NCBI RefSeq assembly: GCF_009451885.1
Contig: NZ_WIAO01000017.1
Coordinates: forward strand, 54,517 to 118,516
Source of the DNA: Glycomyces albidus
GTDB taxonomy: Bacteria; Actinomycetota; Actinomycetes; Mycobacteriales; Micromonosporaceae
Direction of reading: 5' to 3'
DNA: 64,000 nt
Part shown: piece after piece, positions 9,791-18,018 of the stretch
Layout of the letters: every line of letters starts with the position of its first letter
Position numbering within the stretch: the first letter of the stretch is position 1
The notes under the pieces: model-generated
Told to the model about the DNA's origin: nothing
Database searches by the model: none
The model's input: the letters and a program-made list of their open reading frames with translations, nothing else
Position numbers and translations under genes: made by a program

Positions 9791-10977
9791 CCGTCCGCAC
9801 CGAGCGCATCGTGGTCGAGAGCCAGGGCGCGTTCATCCGCATCCGCCGGCCCGCCTACTGGCTGTTCGTCGCCTGCCTCGTCTTCGGCCTGCTCGAACTC
9901 GGCTCGGTCCTCGCGCCCGACCGCGCCGACATCGCCACCGCCCTGTGGGCCTCCATCGCCGTCAACGCGGTCCTCGCGATCGTCTTCCTCCAGATCCTGT
10001 CCCGCCTGGACCTGTTCGAGCGCGAACCGCCCACCGTCCGCGCCGCCGCGATGGCCTGGGGCGGCATCGTCTGCGTCGCCCTCGCCATGGTCGCCAACAA
10101 CGCCGCGCTCGTCGTCCTCGCCGAACTGACCGACACCAAATGGGCCCGCACCTGGGGCCCGGCCCTCGTCGGCCCCATCAACGAGGAATGGCTCAAAGCC
10201 CTCGGCGTGATCATGCTCGTCCTCATCGTCCGCGAGCACTTCGACCGCTCCATCGACGGCCTCATCTACGGCGCGCTGGTCGGCCTCGGCTTCCAAGTCG
10301 TCGAGAACCTCACCTATGCGGTCCACTTCGCGGCGCTGAACCCCAACTCCGACATGACCGGGGCCCTCACCGTCACGTTCACGCGGGTCCTCGTCGCCGG
10401 GCCGTTCTCGCACCCGCTCTACACCGGCGCCGCCGGGCTCGGCATCGCGTTCTTCGTGACCCAGACCCGCCGCCGCTTCTCCACCCGCCTCGGCGTCATG
10501 ATCGGCCTGTTCGCGCTCGCACTGGGCATGCACGGCCTGTGGAACCTGCCGATGCCCGACGCCTTCCCGAACGGGCTCGCGATCCCGCTCACCTACGGCA
10601 AGGGCCTGATCATCCTCGGCCTGTTCTTCATGCTCTACCACTTCGCGGCCCGCGCCGAATGGCGCTGGTTCGTCACCACCATGTCCGATGAGGACGAATC
10701 GGTGATCACGACCGAGGACCTCACCGAGATGCGGTCGCTGCGCTCGCGCCGCAAGGCCCGCCAGCGGGCCGCCAGACGCTGGGGCAAGGACGCCTCCTCG
10801 CTCCTGGGGCAGCTTCAGCGCGAACTGGTCAACCTCGCCACCCTCGTCGCCCGCGACCAGCGCCGCGGCGACGAGAACCCCGACAGCCCCGACGTCGCCG
10901 CCGTCAAGCGCAACATCTCCGCGATCAGAACCGAACTGGCCCAGACCAAAGGCGAACCCCCGCCCGAGCAGGACTGA
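9787..10977 (+). CDS. PrsW family intramembrane metalloprotease
   Basis: A multi-spanning protease of the PrsW/CPBP-like superfamily, 396 aa. Seen: EExxK (Glu133, Glu134, Lys137 in NEEWLKALG), the second motif in QVVENLTYA, HPLYTG with His209, and HGLWN with His249. These Glu/His residues lie in or near predicted membrane helices and are the likely metal ligands. The cytoplasmic C-terminal 100 residues are basic and helical (RSRRKARQRAARRWG). PrsW in Bacillus cuts an anti-sigma factor; no sigma/anti-sigma pair is adjacent here. Start GTG overlaps the stop of the upstream membrane protein. Confidence 0.88.
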   Translation: MTVRTERIVVESQGAFIRIRRPAYWLFVACLVFGLLELGSVLAPDRADIATALWASIAVNAVLAIVFLQILSRLDLFEREPPTVRAAAMAWGGIVCVALAMVANNAALVVLAELTDTKWARTWGPALVGPINEEWLKALGVIMLVLIVREHFDRSIDGLIYGALVGLGFQVVENLTYAVHFAALNPNSDMTGALTVTFTRVLVAGPFSHPLYTGAAGLGIAFFVTQTRRRFSTRLGVMIGLFALALGMHGLWNLPMPDAFPNGLAIPLTYGKGLIILGLFFMLYHFAARAEWRWFVTTMSDEDESVITTEDLTEMRSLRSRRKARQRAARRWGKDASSLLGQLQRELVNLATLVARDQRRGDENPDSPDVAAVKRNISAIRTELAQTKGEPPPEQD

Positions 10978-10990
10978 GGCGCCCCGCCCC

Positions 10991-11629
10991 CTATCCGCCG
11001 ATCGGGCTCTTCCGCGGCACCGGCACTGACGAGGACCGCGGCATCTGCTCGGCGACCGGCCCGCTCGGCGAACCGCTCGGGCTCGCCGACTCGCTCGGCT
11101 CCTGCGTCGTGGGCGCCTCGGTGGTCGGCTCCTCCGTCGGCCCGGTCGACGTCGGCTCCTCCGCGGGCTCGGTGGTCGGCTCGGCCGTCGGCGAGCTCTC
11201 CTCGCCGCCCGGCCCCGTCGGCTCGTCGCCGCCGATCGGCACCAGGTCCGGCGAATGCCCGCCCGTGCCCGACCCCGTTCCGCGCTCCTGCGAGTTCGAC
11301 CCCGCGGGCGACTCGCTCGCGCTCGGCTCGCCGCTCGGCGAGGCCGACTCGGCCTGGGACGACTCCGCGTCCTGACCGGTCGTGTCCGCGCCGCCGAACC
11401 AGCCCTTGACGATGTCCGAGTCGTCCGCGTCGCCCATGCCCGGCAGCCCCGGGACCGGTTCCCCGCGCACCAGCGCCCCCGTCGCGATGACCCCGCCCGC
11501 GACCGTGGCCACCGCGATCACCCCGATCCGCCGGAACCGCTTCGAGCGGCGCAGATCGTAGCCGAGCGAGCGGATCGCCCCCCTGGTCTCGCGCCCGATG
11601 GCGCCGAAGAGTCCCACCTGTGCTCCCAC
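10991..11629 (-). CDS. Single-pass membrane protein with a long Ser/Thr/Glu/Pro-rich outer tail
   Basis: Not recognised by family. A 212-aa protein with a basic N-terminus (YDLRRSKRFRRIG), one hydrophobic segment at about 36-54, and about 155 residues of low complexity rich in Ser, Pro, Thr, Glu and Gly. The tail resembles a disordered cell-wall-spanning stalk and may be glycosylated. A GTG at 11629 is used; another GTG 12 bp downstream with GGGAG before it is equally likely. It lies just downstream of the prenyl synthase on the same strand, about 100 bp away, and converges on prsW with only a 13-bp gap. Confidence 0.65.
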   Translation of the reverse strand: MGAQVGLFGAIGRETRGAIRSLGYDLRRSKRFRRIGVIAVATVAGGVIATGALVRGEPVPGLPGMGDADDSDIVKGWFGGADTTGQDAESSQAESASPSGEPSASESPAGSNSQERGTGSGTGGHSPDLVPIGGDEPTGPGGEESSPTAEPTTEPAEEPTSTGPTEEPTTEAPTTQEPSESASPSGSPSGPVAEQMPRSSSVPVPRKSPIGG

Positions 11630-11733
11630 CGTCCTTCCTGTCCGTCACCCGGATTAACGAAGGACGACACGCCGGGTTACCGTCAGGTCACCCGTGCGTG
11701 GGTCATGCGAACGAACGAAAAAACGCGGGTCCC

Positions 11734-12786
11734 TCAGAAATCGCGCTTCACGGCCTTCACCAGCAGCCCCGCGAAGACCTCCAGCGCCGCCGGGTCCACG
11801 TCCGCGCGCGAGGACTCCAGCGCCGCCTCCGCCTCGGACGCCAGCGCCTCGATCCGCTGCTCCGTGTCGGCCAGCGCGCCGGTGTCCATCAGGATCGCCC
11901 GCAGCCGCGCCACGCCGGCGGCGTCCAGGTCCGGGTCGCCGAGGCTCGCGTCGAGCACCGCGCGCTGGCCCGGGTCGGCGGCCGCCGAGGCCCGGGCGAC
12001 GAGGAACGTGTGCTTGCCTTCACGCAGGTCGTCGCCGGCGGGCTTGCCGGTCTGGGCCGGGTCGCCGAACACGCCGAGGACGTCGTCGCGAAGCTGGAAC
12101 GCCTCCCCGAGCGGCAGCCCGATCGCCGAGTAGTGGCCGCGGACGCGGTCGTCCGCACCCGCGAGCGACGCGCCGATGAGCAGCGGCCGCTCGATCGTGT
12201 ACTTCGCGGACTTGTACCGGGCGACCTTCGCGGCCGTCGCCTCGGACACGTCCCGGCGCACTTCGGAGAGCACGTCCAGGTACTGGCCGGCGCTCACTTC
12301 GGTGCGCATGAGGTCGAAGTCGCTCCGGGCGGCCGCGACCTTCGCGAACGGCATCCCGGCCGAGCAGAACAGCTCGTCCGACCAGGCCAGGCACAGGTCG
12401 CCGAGGAGGATCGCGGCCGCGGCCCCGAACTCCTCGGGCCGACCCGACCAGCCCTCGGACTCGTGGAGGGCCGCGAACCGGCGGTGCACCGAGGGCGCGC
12501 CGCGGCGGGTGTCCGAGCCGTCGATGAGGTCGTCGTGCATGAGCGCGGACGCCTGGAGCAGCTCCAGCGACGACACGCAAGCCACCAGGGCGTCGGAGTC
12601 CTCGAGGCCCGCGCCGCGGGCGCCCCAGTACGCGAACGCGGGGCGGAGCCGCTTCCCGCCGCCGAGCACGAAGTCCCGGACCGCGTCCGCGTAGACGCCG
12701 AGCCGTTCGTCGATGCCGCAGATGACCGCGGCCTGCCGGTCCAGGAAGGCCGCGAGGGCCGCGTCGATGCGCTCGTTGAGCTCCAC
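11734..12786 (-). CDS. Polyprenyl (geranylgeranyl-type) diphosphate synthase
   Basis: Chain-elongating trans-prenyltransferase of 350 aa that condenses isopentenyl diphosphate with an allylic diphosphate. Seen: GGGKRLRPAF, the first Asp-rich motif DDLID at 85-89, GDLCLAWSDELF, the KSAKYTIERPLLIG region, and the second motif LRDDVLGVFGD at about 232-242. The second motif reads DDVLG rather than DDxxD, a variation seen in short-chain synthases of actinobacteria. Product length (C15-C20 or longer) cannot be told from sequence alone. It diverges from metF across a 95-bp gap. Confidence 0.9.
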   Translation of the reverse strand: MELNERIDAALAAFLDRQAAVICGIDERLGVYADAVRDFVLGGGKRLRPAFAYWGARGAGLEDSDALVACVSSLELLQASALMHDDLIDGSDTRRGAPSVHRRFAALHESEGWSGRPEEFGAAAAILLGDLCLAWSDELFCSAGMPFAKVAAARSDFDLMRTEVSAGQYLDVLSEVRRDVSEATAAKVARYKSAKYTIERPLLIGASLAGADDRVRGHYSAIGLPLGEAFQLRDDVLGVFGDPAQTGKPAGDDLREGKHTFLVARASAAADPGQRAVLDASLGDPDLDAAGVARLRAILMDTGALADTEQRIEALASEAEAALESSRADVDPAALEVFAGLLVKAVKRDF

Positions 12787-12881
12787 GGTTCGAACGCTAG
12801 ACGAGCTCGGGCGCGTCTCACCTGTTGGGTGGCCTGGAATGCAGGTCAGGACACGTGTATCAGAGCCGTTACCGTTGGGTC

Positions 12882-13787
12882 ATGACTCTCGGAACGCCCA
12901 GTGTGATGCCGCAGCAGGTCGCGAAGGTCGGCGACCTGCTCCGTTCCGGCACGCCCCGGTTCTCCTTCGAGATGTTCCCGCCCCGCTCCGAGAAGGACGA
13001 GGGGATCCTCTGGCGCACGCTCCGCAACCTGGAGCAGCTCGGCCCCGACTTCGTGTCGGTGACGTACGGCCAGGGCGGCAAGACACGCGACAAGACGATC
13101 GAGACGACCGACCGGATCATCTCCGACACGACGCTGCTGACGATGGCGCACCTCACCGCGGTCGGCCACACGGTCGCCGAGCTGCGCAACCTCATCGGCC
13201 ACTTCGCGAACGTCGGGGTGCGCAGCATCCTGGCCCTGCGCGGCGACCCGCCGGGCGACCCGCGCGGCGAGTGGGTCAAGCACCCCGGTGGCATCGAGTA
13301 CGCCCGCGAGCTCGTCGAGCTCATCAAGGAGTCCGGCGACTTCAGCGTCGGGGTCGCGGCGTTCCCGGAGGGCCACCCGCGCGACGTCGACTGGGAGACG
13401 GGGGTGCGCCACTTCGTGGACAAGTGCCGCGCCGGCGCCGACTTCGCGATCACGCAGATCTTCTTCGCCGTCGAGGACTACCTGCGGCTGCGCGACGCGG
13501 TCGCCGCCGCCGGGTGCGACGTCCCGATCGTCCCGGGGATCATGCCGATCACGAACATCAAGCAGATCGAGCGGTTCGCCGTCCTCACCGGGATGGCGTT
13601 CCCCGAGGACCTGGCCGAGCGGCTGCGCGCGGTCGAGGACGACCGCGACGCGATCCGCGACATCGGCGTGGAGACCGCCACCGTGATGGGCGACCGGCTC
13701 CTCGCCGAGGGCGCGCCGGGGCTGCACTTCACCACCTTGAACCACTCCCGCTCCACGCGCCGCGTGTGGAGGAACCTCCGCGGCTAG
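12882..13787 (+). CDS. metF: 5,10-methylenetetrahydrofolate reductase
   Basis: Makes 5-methyltetrahydrofolate for methionine synthesis using a flavin. The 301-aa TIM-barrel protein shows FSFEMFPPRSEKDE, SVTYGQGG, the LRGDPPGDPRGEW loop, ITQIFF and PGIMPITN, all typical of MetF. The ATG at 12882 is preferred over upstream frames because TACCGT lies at exactly -12 to -7, the placement expected of a leaderless transcript that begins at the A of the ATG, and there is no ribosome-binding site. It is followed by a small membrane-protein gene with its own promoter. Confidence 0.95.
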   Translation: MTLGTPSVMPQQVAKVGDLLRSGTPRFSFEMFPPRSEKDEGILWRTLRNLEQLGPDFVSVTYGQGGKTRDKTIETTDRIISDTTLLTMAHLTAVGHTVAELRNLIGHFANVGVRSILALRGDPPGDPRGEWVKHPGGIEYARELVELIKESGDFSVGVAAFPEGHPRDVDWETGVRHFVDKCRAGADFAITQIFFAVEDYLRLRDAVAAAGCDVPIVPGIMPITNIKQIERFAVLTGMAFPEDLAERLRAVEDDRDAIRDIGVETATVMGDRLLAEGAPGLHFTTLNHSRSTRRVWRNLRG

Positions 13788-13821
13788 CGCCGGTCCCGCT
13801 GTCGGTTACCCGATCGAGGGA

Positions 13822-13849
13822 TTGCGGTCACCGGGTCAACACGTAGAGT
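13822..13849 (+). promoter_or_regulatory. Promoter of the CDP-alcohol phosphatidyltransferase-like gene
   Basis: TTGCGG at 13822-13827 and TAGAGT at 13844-13849 with a 16-bp spacer. The predicted transcript start falls within about 2 bp of the ATG at 13858, so the mRNA is essentially leaderless. Confidence 0.55.
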
Positions 13850-13857
13850 CCTCTTCT

Positions 13858-14517
13858 ATGCTCGATGCTGCGAATGCGCGCGTGACACCGTCTGCTAGAA
13901 CAACACTCATGGTCTCCCGCGTGCCCGCCGACTCCCTTGTAGGCAGGGTCATCCTCTCCACCCGGCTCAAGCCCGGCGCGGTCGTCGGCGTCGGCCTCGC
14001 CGCCAGCCTCGTCATCCCCTTCTGCGTGGTCGTCGGCGGCCCGGTCGTCCTCGTCGCGCTGCCGCTGATCGCGGTCACCGCGCTGTGCGACGCCTCCTAC
14101 ACCCTCATCGCCGCCCGCTCGACGAGCCTCTCCCGGCGCGTCCTCGTGCTCGAACCGCTCGCGGCCCGCCTCTCGGAGGCGTGCTGGCTCCTGGCCCTGT
14201 GGTTCCTCGGCGCCCCGGGCTGGGCCGTCGCGGTCACCGGCGCCCTGTGCTGGATGTACGTCCTCACCCGGCTGCGCGCCCGCCAGGTCGGCCTGAACGA
14301 GCTTGGCATGGTCACGTTCGGGGAGCGCTCGGTCCGCGAGGTGGTCGTGGCCCTCGGCCTGGGCGCGTGCGGTGTCATCGCCGTCGCCGGCGGCGGCCAG
14401 TACTCGGAGTGGACCGAAGGGGTCGTGACGATCACCATCACCGGCTGGATGCTCCTGGCAGCCCTGGGCCTGCTCCAGCTCGTCATCGTCGTGTCGGCGG
14501 CGCTGCGCAACGACTGA
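13858..14517 (+). CDS. Degenerate CDP-alcohol phosphatidyltransferase-like membrane protein
   Basis: A 219-aa protein with about five hydrophobic segments. The core, ALCDASYTLIAARSTS then LEPLAARLSEACWLLALWFLG, lines up by eye with actinobacterial CDP-alcohol phosphatidyltransferases around the signature DG-x2-AR-x8-G-x3-D-x3-D. Here the last two Asp positions read Glu and Ala, and the Gly is lost, so metal-dependent transfer looks impossible. Later parts such as RARQVGLNELGMVTFGERSVREV also match that family as I remember it. It may be a scaffold or pseudoenzyme. An in-frame ATG at 13909 is a possible alternative start. The function is unknown. Confidence 0.6.
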   Translation: MLDAANARVTPSARTTLMVSRVPADSLVGRVILSTRLKPGAVVGVGLAASLVIPFCVVVGGPVVLVALPLIAVTALCDASYTLIAARSTSLSRRVLVLEPLAARLSEACWLLALWFLGAPGWAVAVTGALCWMYVLTRLRARQVGLNELGMVTFGERSVREVVVALGLGACGVIAVAGGGQYSEWTEGVVTITITGWMLLAALGLLQLVIVVSAALRND

Positions 14518-14558
14518 ATCCGGGGAATGTTCCGGTTTCGGGGTGCGTTGAGGATCCA

Positions 14559-14939
14559 ATGCGCTCCGACGACATCACCGACGACCAGATCGCCGCCTTC
14601 ATCGACTCCGCCTCCCGCGAGCGCCGGGTCCCCGAGGAGACCCAGCGCCTGCGCGACGCCGAGGAGATGCTCGCCAGGAAGGACCCGCACGCGGCCCTCC
14701 AGTTCCTGGAGCCGCTGCTGCGGGACCACCCCGAGCACCCCGGCGTCATGCTCGCGGCCGCCCGCGCCTATTTCAAGTCGGCGCAGCTCAACAAGGCCCT
14801 GGCGCTGAGCGAGAAGATGGTCGAGGCCAACCCGGCGGACTTCTACGCCCGCCTGCTCCTGGGCCGCACCCTCCAGCGCCTGGGGCGCGTCGACGAGGCC
14901 CGCGGACACCTGCGCCTGATCGACGAGGTCGCAGAGTAA
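14559..14939 (+). CDS. Small tetratricopeptide-repeat protein
   Basis: A soluble 126-aa helical protein. After an acidic N-terminus (DDITDDQIAAFIDSA) it carries about two and a half TPR-like units: AEEMLARKDPHAALQFLEPLL, then HPGVMLAAARAYFKSAQLNKALALSEKMVEANP, then FYARLLLGRTLQRLGRVDEARGHL. Described in pieces because the repeats are degenerate. The ATG at 14559 follows TTGAGGATC. It lies 41 bp after the membrane-protein gene and is probably co-transcribed with it. It likely binds a protein partner, which is not identified. Confidence 0.8.
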   Translation: MRSDDITDDQIAAFIDSASRERRVPEETQRLRDAEEMLARKDPHAALQFLEPLLRDHPEHPGVMLAAARAYFKSAQLNKALALSEKMVEANPADFYARLLLGRTLQRLGRVDEARGHLRLIDEVAE

Positions 14940-15016
14940 GCGAAGGCACAGGGCGCAGGAGCGGGGTGCCGCGGGGCTCTTTCGAACACCCGGTGTCCGA
15001 GGAACGAATTCGAAGG

Positions 15017-15045
15017 GTCGCGAACCGTGAGGTTCGCGACGCTTT
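15017..15045 (+). terminator. Intrinsic terminator after the TPR gene
   Basis: A perfect 10-bp stem (15017-15026 with 15031-15040) closed by a GTGA tetraloop and followed by GCTTTCTC. Confidence 0.75.
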
Positions 15046-15157
15046 CTCATTGCCGCGCAAGGCTTTCCCTGTCGGATGGGCGACAATGCGTAGCCGATCG
15101 CTGATTTTGTGCGAAGTTGGGGGTTGGAAATGTCGTACCCCTGTGGTTCCATATTTC

Positions 15158-15173
15158 TCGAACGCAAGTTCGA
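15158..15173 (+). promoter_or_regulatory. LexA (SOS) box, perfect actinobacterial consensus
   Basis: TCGAAC-GCAA-GTTCGA matches all 12 defined bases of the mycobacterial/actinobacterial LexA site TCGAAC-N4-GTTCGA. It ends 19 bp before the start of the HEPN gene, just ahead of its AGGAGG ribosome-binding site, a position where bound LexA would block transcription. Confidence 0.8.
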
Positions 15174-15192
15174 ACAGGTTTAGGAGGCCACC

Positions 15193-15711
15193 ATGGCTGC
15201 TTCCCGACCCGGAGCCACCCGATCCGCTTCGACCGTGTCGACCGCCGGCACCGGCTCGCCCCGACTCGTGCAGGCCGGCACCGTCTCGAACTCACGCCTG
15301 CGCATCCCCGCCGACCAGCTCCCCAACCGATCACCGCTGCAGCTCCTCGCCACCGCCCGCACCGATCTCGACGACGCCGCCGAGCGCGTCAGGCCCGGCG
15401 AGCGCTACGCCGAGGCCCACATGGCGGCCCTGCGCGTCGCGGTCGCGGTGCTCGCCGTCCGCGCCGGCGACGCCACCGGCAGGCGCCGCCCCGGCCGCCC
15501 GTCCAGCACCTGGGAGCTCCTGCGCAACGTCGCGCCGGAACTGGAGGAGTGGGCCTCCCACTTCGCCCGCACGGCCCGCAAGCGGGTGCTCGCCCAAGCG
15601 GGCATCCCCGACATCGTCACGCCGGAAGAGGCCGACGCGATCGTCTCCGACGCCCGACGCTTCCTCGACGTGGTGGTCCGGCTGCTCGGCTTCAGCACGC
15701 TCGCGCGCTGA
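15193..15711 (+). CDS. SAV_6107-type HEPN domain protein
   Basis: A 172-aa protein: a basic, disordered N-terminus, then a helical bundle from about residue 50 (LLATARTDLDDAAERVRPGERYAEAHMAALR) to the end. The Leu-rich helices and the pattern YAEAHMAALRVAVAVLA match the SAV_6107-like HEPN family of actinobacteria as I know it. A catalytic RxxxxH RNase motif is not clearly present. AGGAGG precedes the ATG, and a perfect SOS box lies just upstream, so it should be induced by DNA damage. In other actinobacteria such genes can sit beside damage-tolerance polymerase genes; none is adjacent here. Its last codons and stop are repeated downstream. Confidence 0.8.
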   Translation: MAASRPGATRSASTVSTAGTGSPRLVQAGTVSNSRLRIPADQLPNRSPLQLLATARTDLDDAAERVRPGERYAEAHMAALRVAVAVLAVRAGDATGRRRPGRPSSTWELLRNVAPELEEWASHFARTARKRVLAQAGIPDIVTPEEADAIVSDARRFLDVVVRLLGFSTLAR

Positions 15712-15875
15712 AGTAGGAGTTCAGTAGCACGCTCGCGCGCTGAAGAGGAAGCTCAGTAGCACGCCCGCGCGCTGAAGAAGGGGCTCAGATGCACGCGTCG
15801 CGCTGAAGAGGGAGTTCAGCAGCACGGCTCGCGCTGCAACGGGGAGCCCGGCAGCACGCTCGCGCGCCGAAGCGG
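15691..15875 (+). repeat. Tandem repeat of the HEPN gene tail, six units of 29-32 bp
   Basis: Units begin at 15691, 15720, 15752, 15784, 15815 and 15847. The first unit is the gene's own end (Phe-Ser-Thr-Leu-Ala-Arg-stop). Units 2 and 3 still spell F/L-S-S-T-L/P-A-R-stop in their own registers; later units decay. Stop-to-stop spacing is 32, so reading frame is not kept. Each unit has TTCAG/CTGAA-type arms around a GC-rich centre and can fold; in unit 6 one A-T pair in the stem has become G-C on both sides. The rest of the 343-bp gap before aspS holds the following hairpin and the aspS leader. Confidence 0.85.
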
Positions 15876-15876
15876 C

Positions 15877-15920
15877 CACCCGACCGGGAACGGGCCCGCT
15901 GACGGCCCGGTCCCCGGGTG
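15877..15920 (+). terminator. Long hairpin after the tail-repeat array
   Basis: CACCCG (15877-15882) pairs with CGGGTG (15915-15920) and CGGGCC (15891-15896) with GGCCCG (15904-15909), with a short extra stem between and an ACC bulge. No T-tract. It is placed to end HEPN transcription before aspS. Confidence 0.6.
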
Positions 15921-16054
15921 ACTCCGGCCGTGCCCGGCGGCACGCATGCTCAGCGCGAACTCCAGCGGTTATACGATTGCTGGCGGGCGCCGTCCGCTGC
16001 GAGAATCGGACGAGCAGCCAGCCGATCCAAACACACCCGAGGAGTATTGAGCCC

Positions 16055-17842
16055 GTGTATCGGACACACCTCGCCGGCACGCTGAGTGCCGCGGACGTCG
16101 ACCAGCAAGTCACCCTCGCCGGATGGGTGGCGCGTCGCCGCGATCACGGTGGGGTGGAGTTCGTGGATCTGCGCGACGCCTCGGGCGTCGTCCAGGTCGT
16201 CTTCCGCGACTCGGAGGCCGCCAAGGCCGCCCACGAGCTGCGCAACGAGTTCTGCGTCGCCGTCACCGGCACCGTCACGCGTCGGCCCGAGGGCAACGAG
16301 AACCCCGACCTGCCGACCGGCGAGATCGAGGTCAACGCGACCGCGCTCGAGGTCCTCTCCGAGGCCGCGCCGCTGCCGTTCCAGATCGACGAGCACGTCG
16401 ACGTCTCCGAGGACGTGCGCCTGCGCCACCGCTACCTCGACCTGCGCCGCTCCGGCCCCAGCCACGCGATCCGGTTGCGCTCCAAGGCCAACCACATCGC
16501 CCGCAACCTCCTCGTCGAGGACGGCTACGTCGAGATCGAGACCCCGACGCTGACGCGCTCGACCCCCGAGGGCGCCCGCGACTTCCTCGTGCCCGTGCGC
16601 CTGCAGCCCGGCACCTGGTACGCGCTGCCGCAGTCCCCGCAGCTGTTCAAGCAGCTCCTCATGGTCGGCGGCTTCGAGAAGTACTTCCAGATCGCCCGCT
16701 GCTACCGCGACGAGGACTTCCGCGCCGACCGCCAGCCCGAGTTCACCCAGCTCGACATCGAGGCCTCGTTCGTCGACCAGGACGACATCATCGACCTCGG
16801 CGAGCGCATCGTCGCCGCCTTGTGGGCCGAGCTCGCCGACTACGAGGTTCCGCTGCCGATTCCGCGCCTGCAGTGGCACGACGCCATGGACCGCTACGGC
16901 TCCGACAAGCCCGACCTGCGCTTCGGCCAGGAGCTCGTCGAACTCACCGACTACCTGCGCGGCACCGAGTTCCGCGTCTTCGCCGGCGCGATCGAGGCCG
17001 GCGGCTACGTCGGCGCGGTCGTCATGCCCGGCGGCGCCGCCCAGACCCGCAAGGAGCTCGACGGCTGGCAGGACTGGGCCAAGGCGCGCGGCGCCAAGGG
17101 CCTCGCCTACATCACCTTCAACGCCGAGACCGGCGAGCCGAAGGGCCCGGTCGCGAAGAACCTGTCCGAGGAGCACCTCGCCGGGCTCGCCGACGCCGTC
17201 GGGGCCAAGGCCGGCGACGCGGTCTTCTTCGCCGCCGGCGCCGACCGGCGCGACGCCCAGGAGCTGCTCGGCGCGGCCCGCCTCGAGATCGGCAAGCGTG
17301 TGGGCCTCATCGACCCCGACGCGTGGGCGTTCTGCTGGGTCGTCGACGCCCCGATGTTCGAGCCCACCGACGACGGCGGCTGGACCGCGATCCACCACCC
17401 GTTCACCTCCCCGAACCCGGAGTGGGTCGACAAGTTCGAGACCGACCCCGCCAACGCGCTCACCTACGCGTACGACATCGTCCTCAACGGCAACGAGCTC
17501 GGCGGCGGGTCGATCCGTATCCACGACGCCAAGGTCCAGAGCCGCGTCTTCGACGTGCTCGGCCTCACCCACGAGGACGCCCAGGAGAAGTTCGGCTTCC
17601 TCCTCGAGGGCCTCAAGTACGGCGCCCCGCCGCACGGCGGCATCGCGCTCGGCTGGGACCGCGTCTGCATGCTGCTCGCCAAGACCGACTCGATCCGCGA
17701 CGTGATCGCGTTCCCGAAGGCCGGCGGCGGCGTCGACCCGCTGACCTCGGCACCGACGCCGATCACGCCTGAGCAGCGCGCCGAGGCCGGGATCGACTTC
17801 GTGCCCGAGGTGGAAGCGGGTACCGACCCGGTTGCCCCTTAG
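16055..17842 (+). CDS. aspS: Aspartyl-tRNA synthetase
   Basis: Class II synthetase that charges tRNA-Asp (and possibly tRNA-Asn if non-discriminating). The 595-aa bacterial-type protein has an N-terminal OB-fold ([23 protein letters not shown]), the class II core with [13 protein letters not shown] and motif 2 in [19 protein letters not shown], an inserted GAD domain (about 285-420), and motif 3 GIALGWDR near the C-terminus. The GTG at 16055 follows GAGGAG and gives the expected start YRTHLAG. A possible -10 (TATACG) lies near 15970. A 16-bp copy of its tail recurs 76 bp downstream. Confidence 0.97.
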   Translation: MYRTHLAGTLSAADVDQQVTLAGWVARRRDHGGVEFVDLRDASGVVQVVFRDSEAAKAAHELRNEFCVAVTGTVTRRPEGNENPDLPTGEIEVNATALEVLSEAAPLPFQIDEHVDVSEDVRLRHRYLDLRRSGPSHAIRLRSKANHIARNLLVEDGYVEIETPTLTRSTPEGARDFLVPVRLQPGTWYALPQSPQLFKQLLMVGGFEKYFQIARCYRDEDFRADRQPEFTQLDIEASFVDQDDIIDLGERIVAALWAELADYEVPLPIPRLQWHDAMDRYGSDKPDLRFGQELVELTDYLRGTEFRVFAGAIEAGGYVGAVVMPGGAAQTRKELDGWQDWAKARGAKGLAYITFNAETGEPKGPVAKNLSEEHLAGLADAVGAKAGDAVFFAAGADRRDAQELLGAARLEIGKRVGLIDPDAWAFCWVVDAPMFEPTDDGGWTAIHHPFTSPNPEWVDKFETDPANALTYAYDIVLNGNELGGGSIRIHDAKVQSRVFDVLGLTHEDAQEKFGFLLEGLKYGAPPHGGIALGWDRVCMLLAKTDSIRDVIAFPKAGGGVDPLTSAPTPITPEQRAEAGIDFVPEVEAGTDPVAP

Positions 17843-17918
17843 CCCTACGATGACGTAGTGCGCGGCCCGAGCCAGCGGCTCGGGCCGTCACTCGTTCGAG
17901 TGCCCGGTTGCCCCTCAG
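17827..17918 (+). repeat. Direct repeat of the aspS tail flanking a hairpin
   Basis: CCCGGTTGCCCCTTAG at 17827-17842 (Pro-Val-Ala-Pro-stop of aspS, frame-shifted by one base) recurs as CCCGGTTGCCCCTCAG at 17903-17918, 15 of 16 bases identical and 76 bp apart, with the aspS terminator hairpin between the copies. Confidence 0.7.
17863..17887 (+). terminator. Hairpin terminator after aspS
   Basis: CGGCCCGAGCC (17863-17873) pairs with GGCTCGGGCCG (17877-17887) around AGC. No T-tract. Confidence 0.65.
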
Positions 17919-18018
17919 CATCTTCGACGGCAGGAGTTCGCGGGCGGTGGCCGCAGCCCGGCAGGGGCTGATATATGTAGCATCCGGCCGATGCAGGAGT
18001 AAGAGGAGCGGGTTCGAC

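Noticed and set aside
15691..15875. CRISPR array
   Set aside because: Units are contiguous, degenerate and lack unique spacers of constant length; they derive from the end of the HEPN gene.
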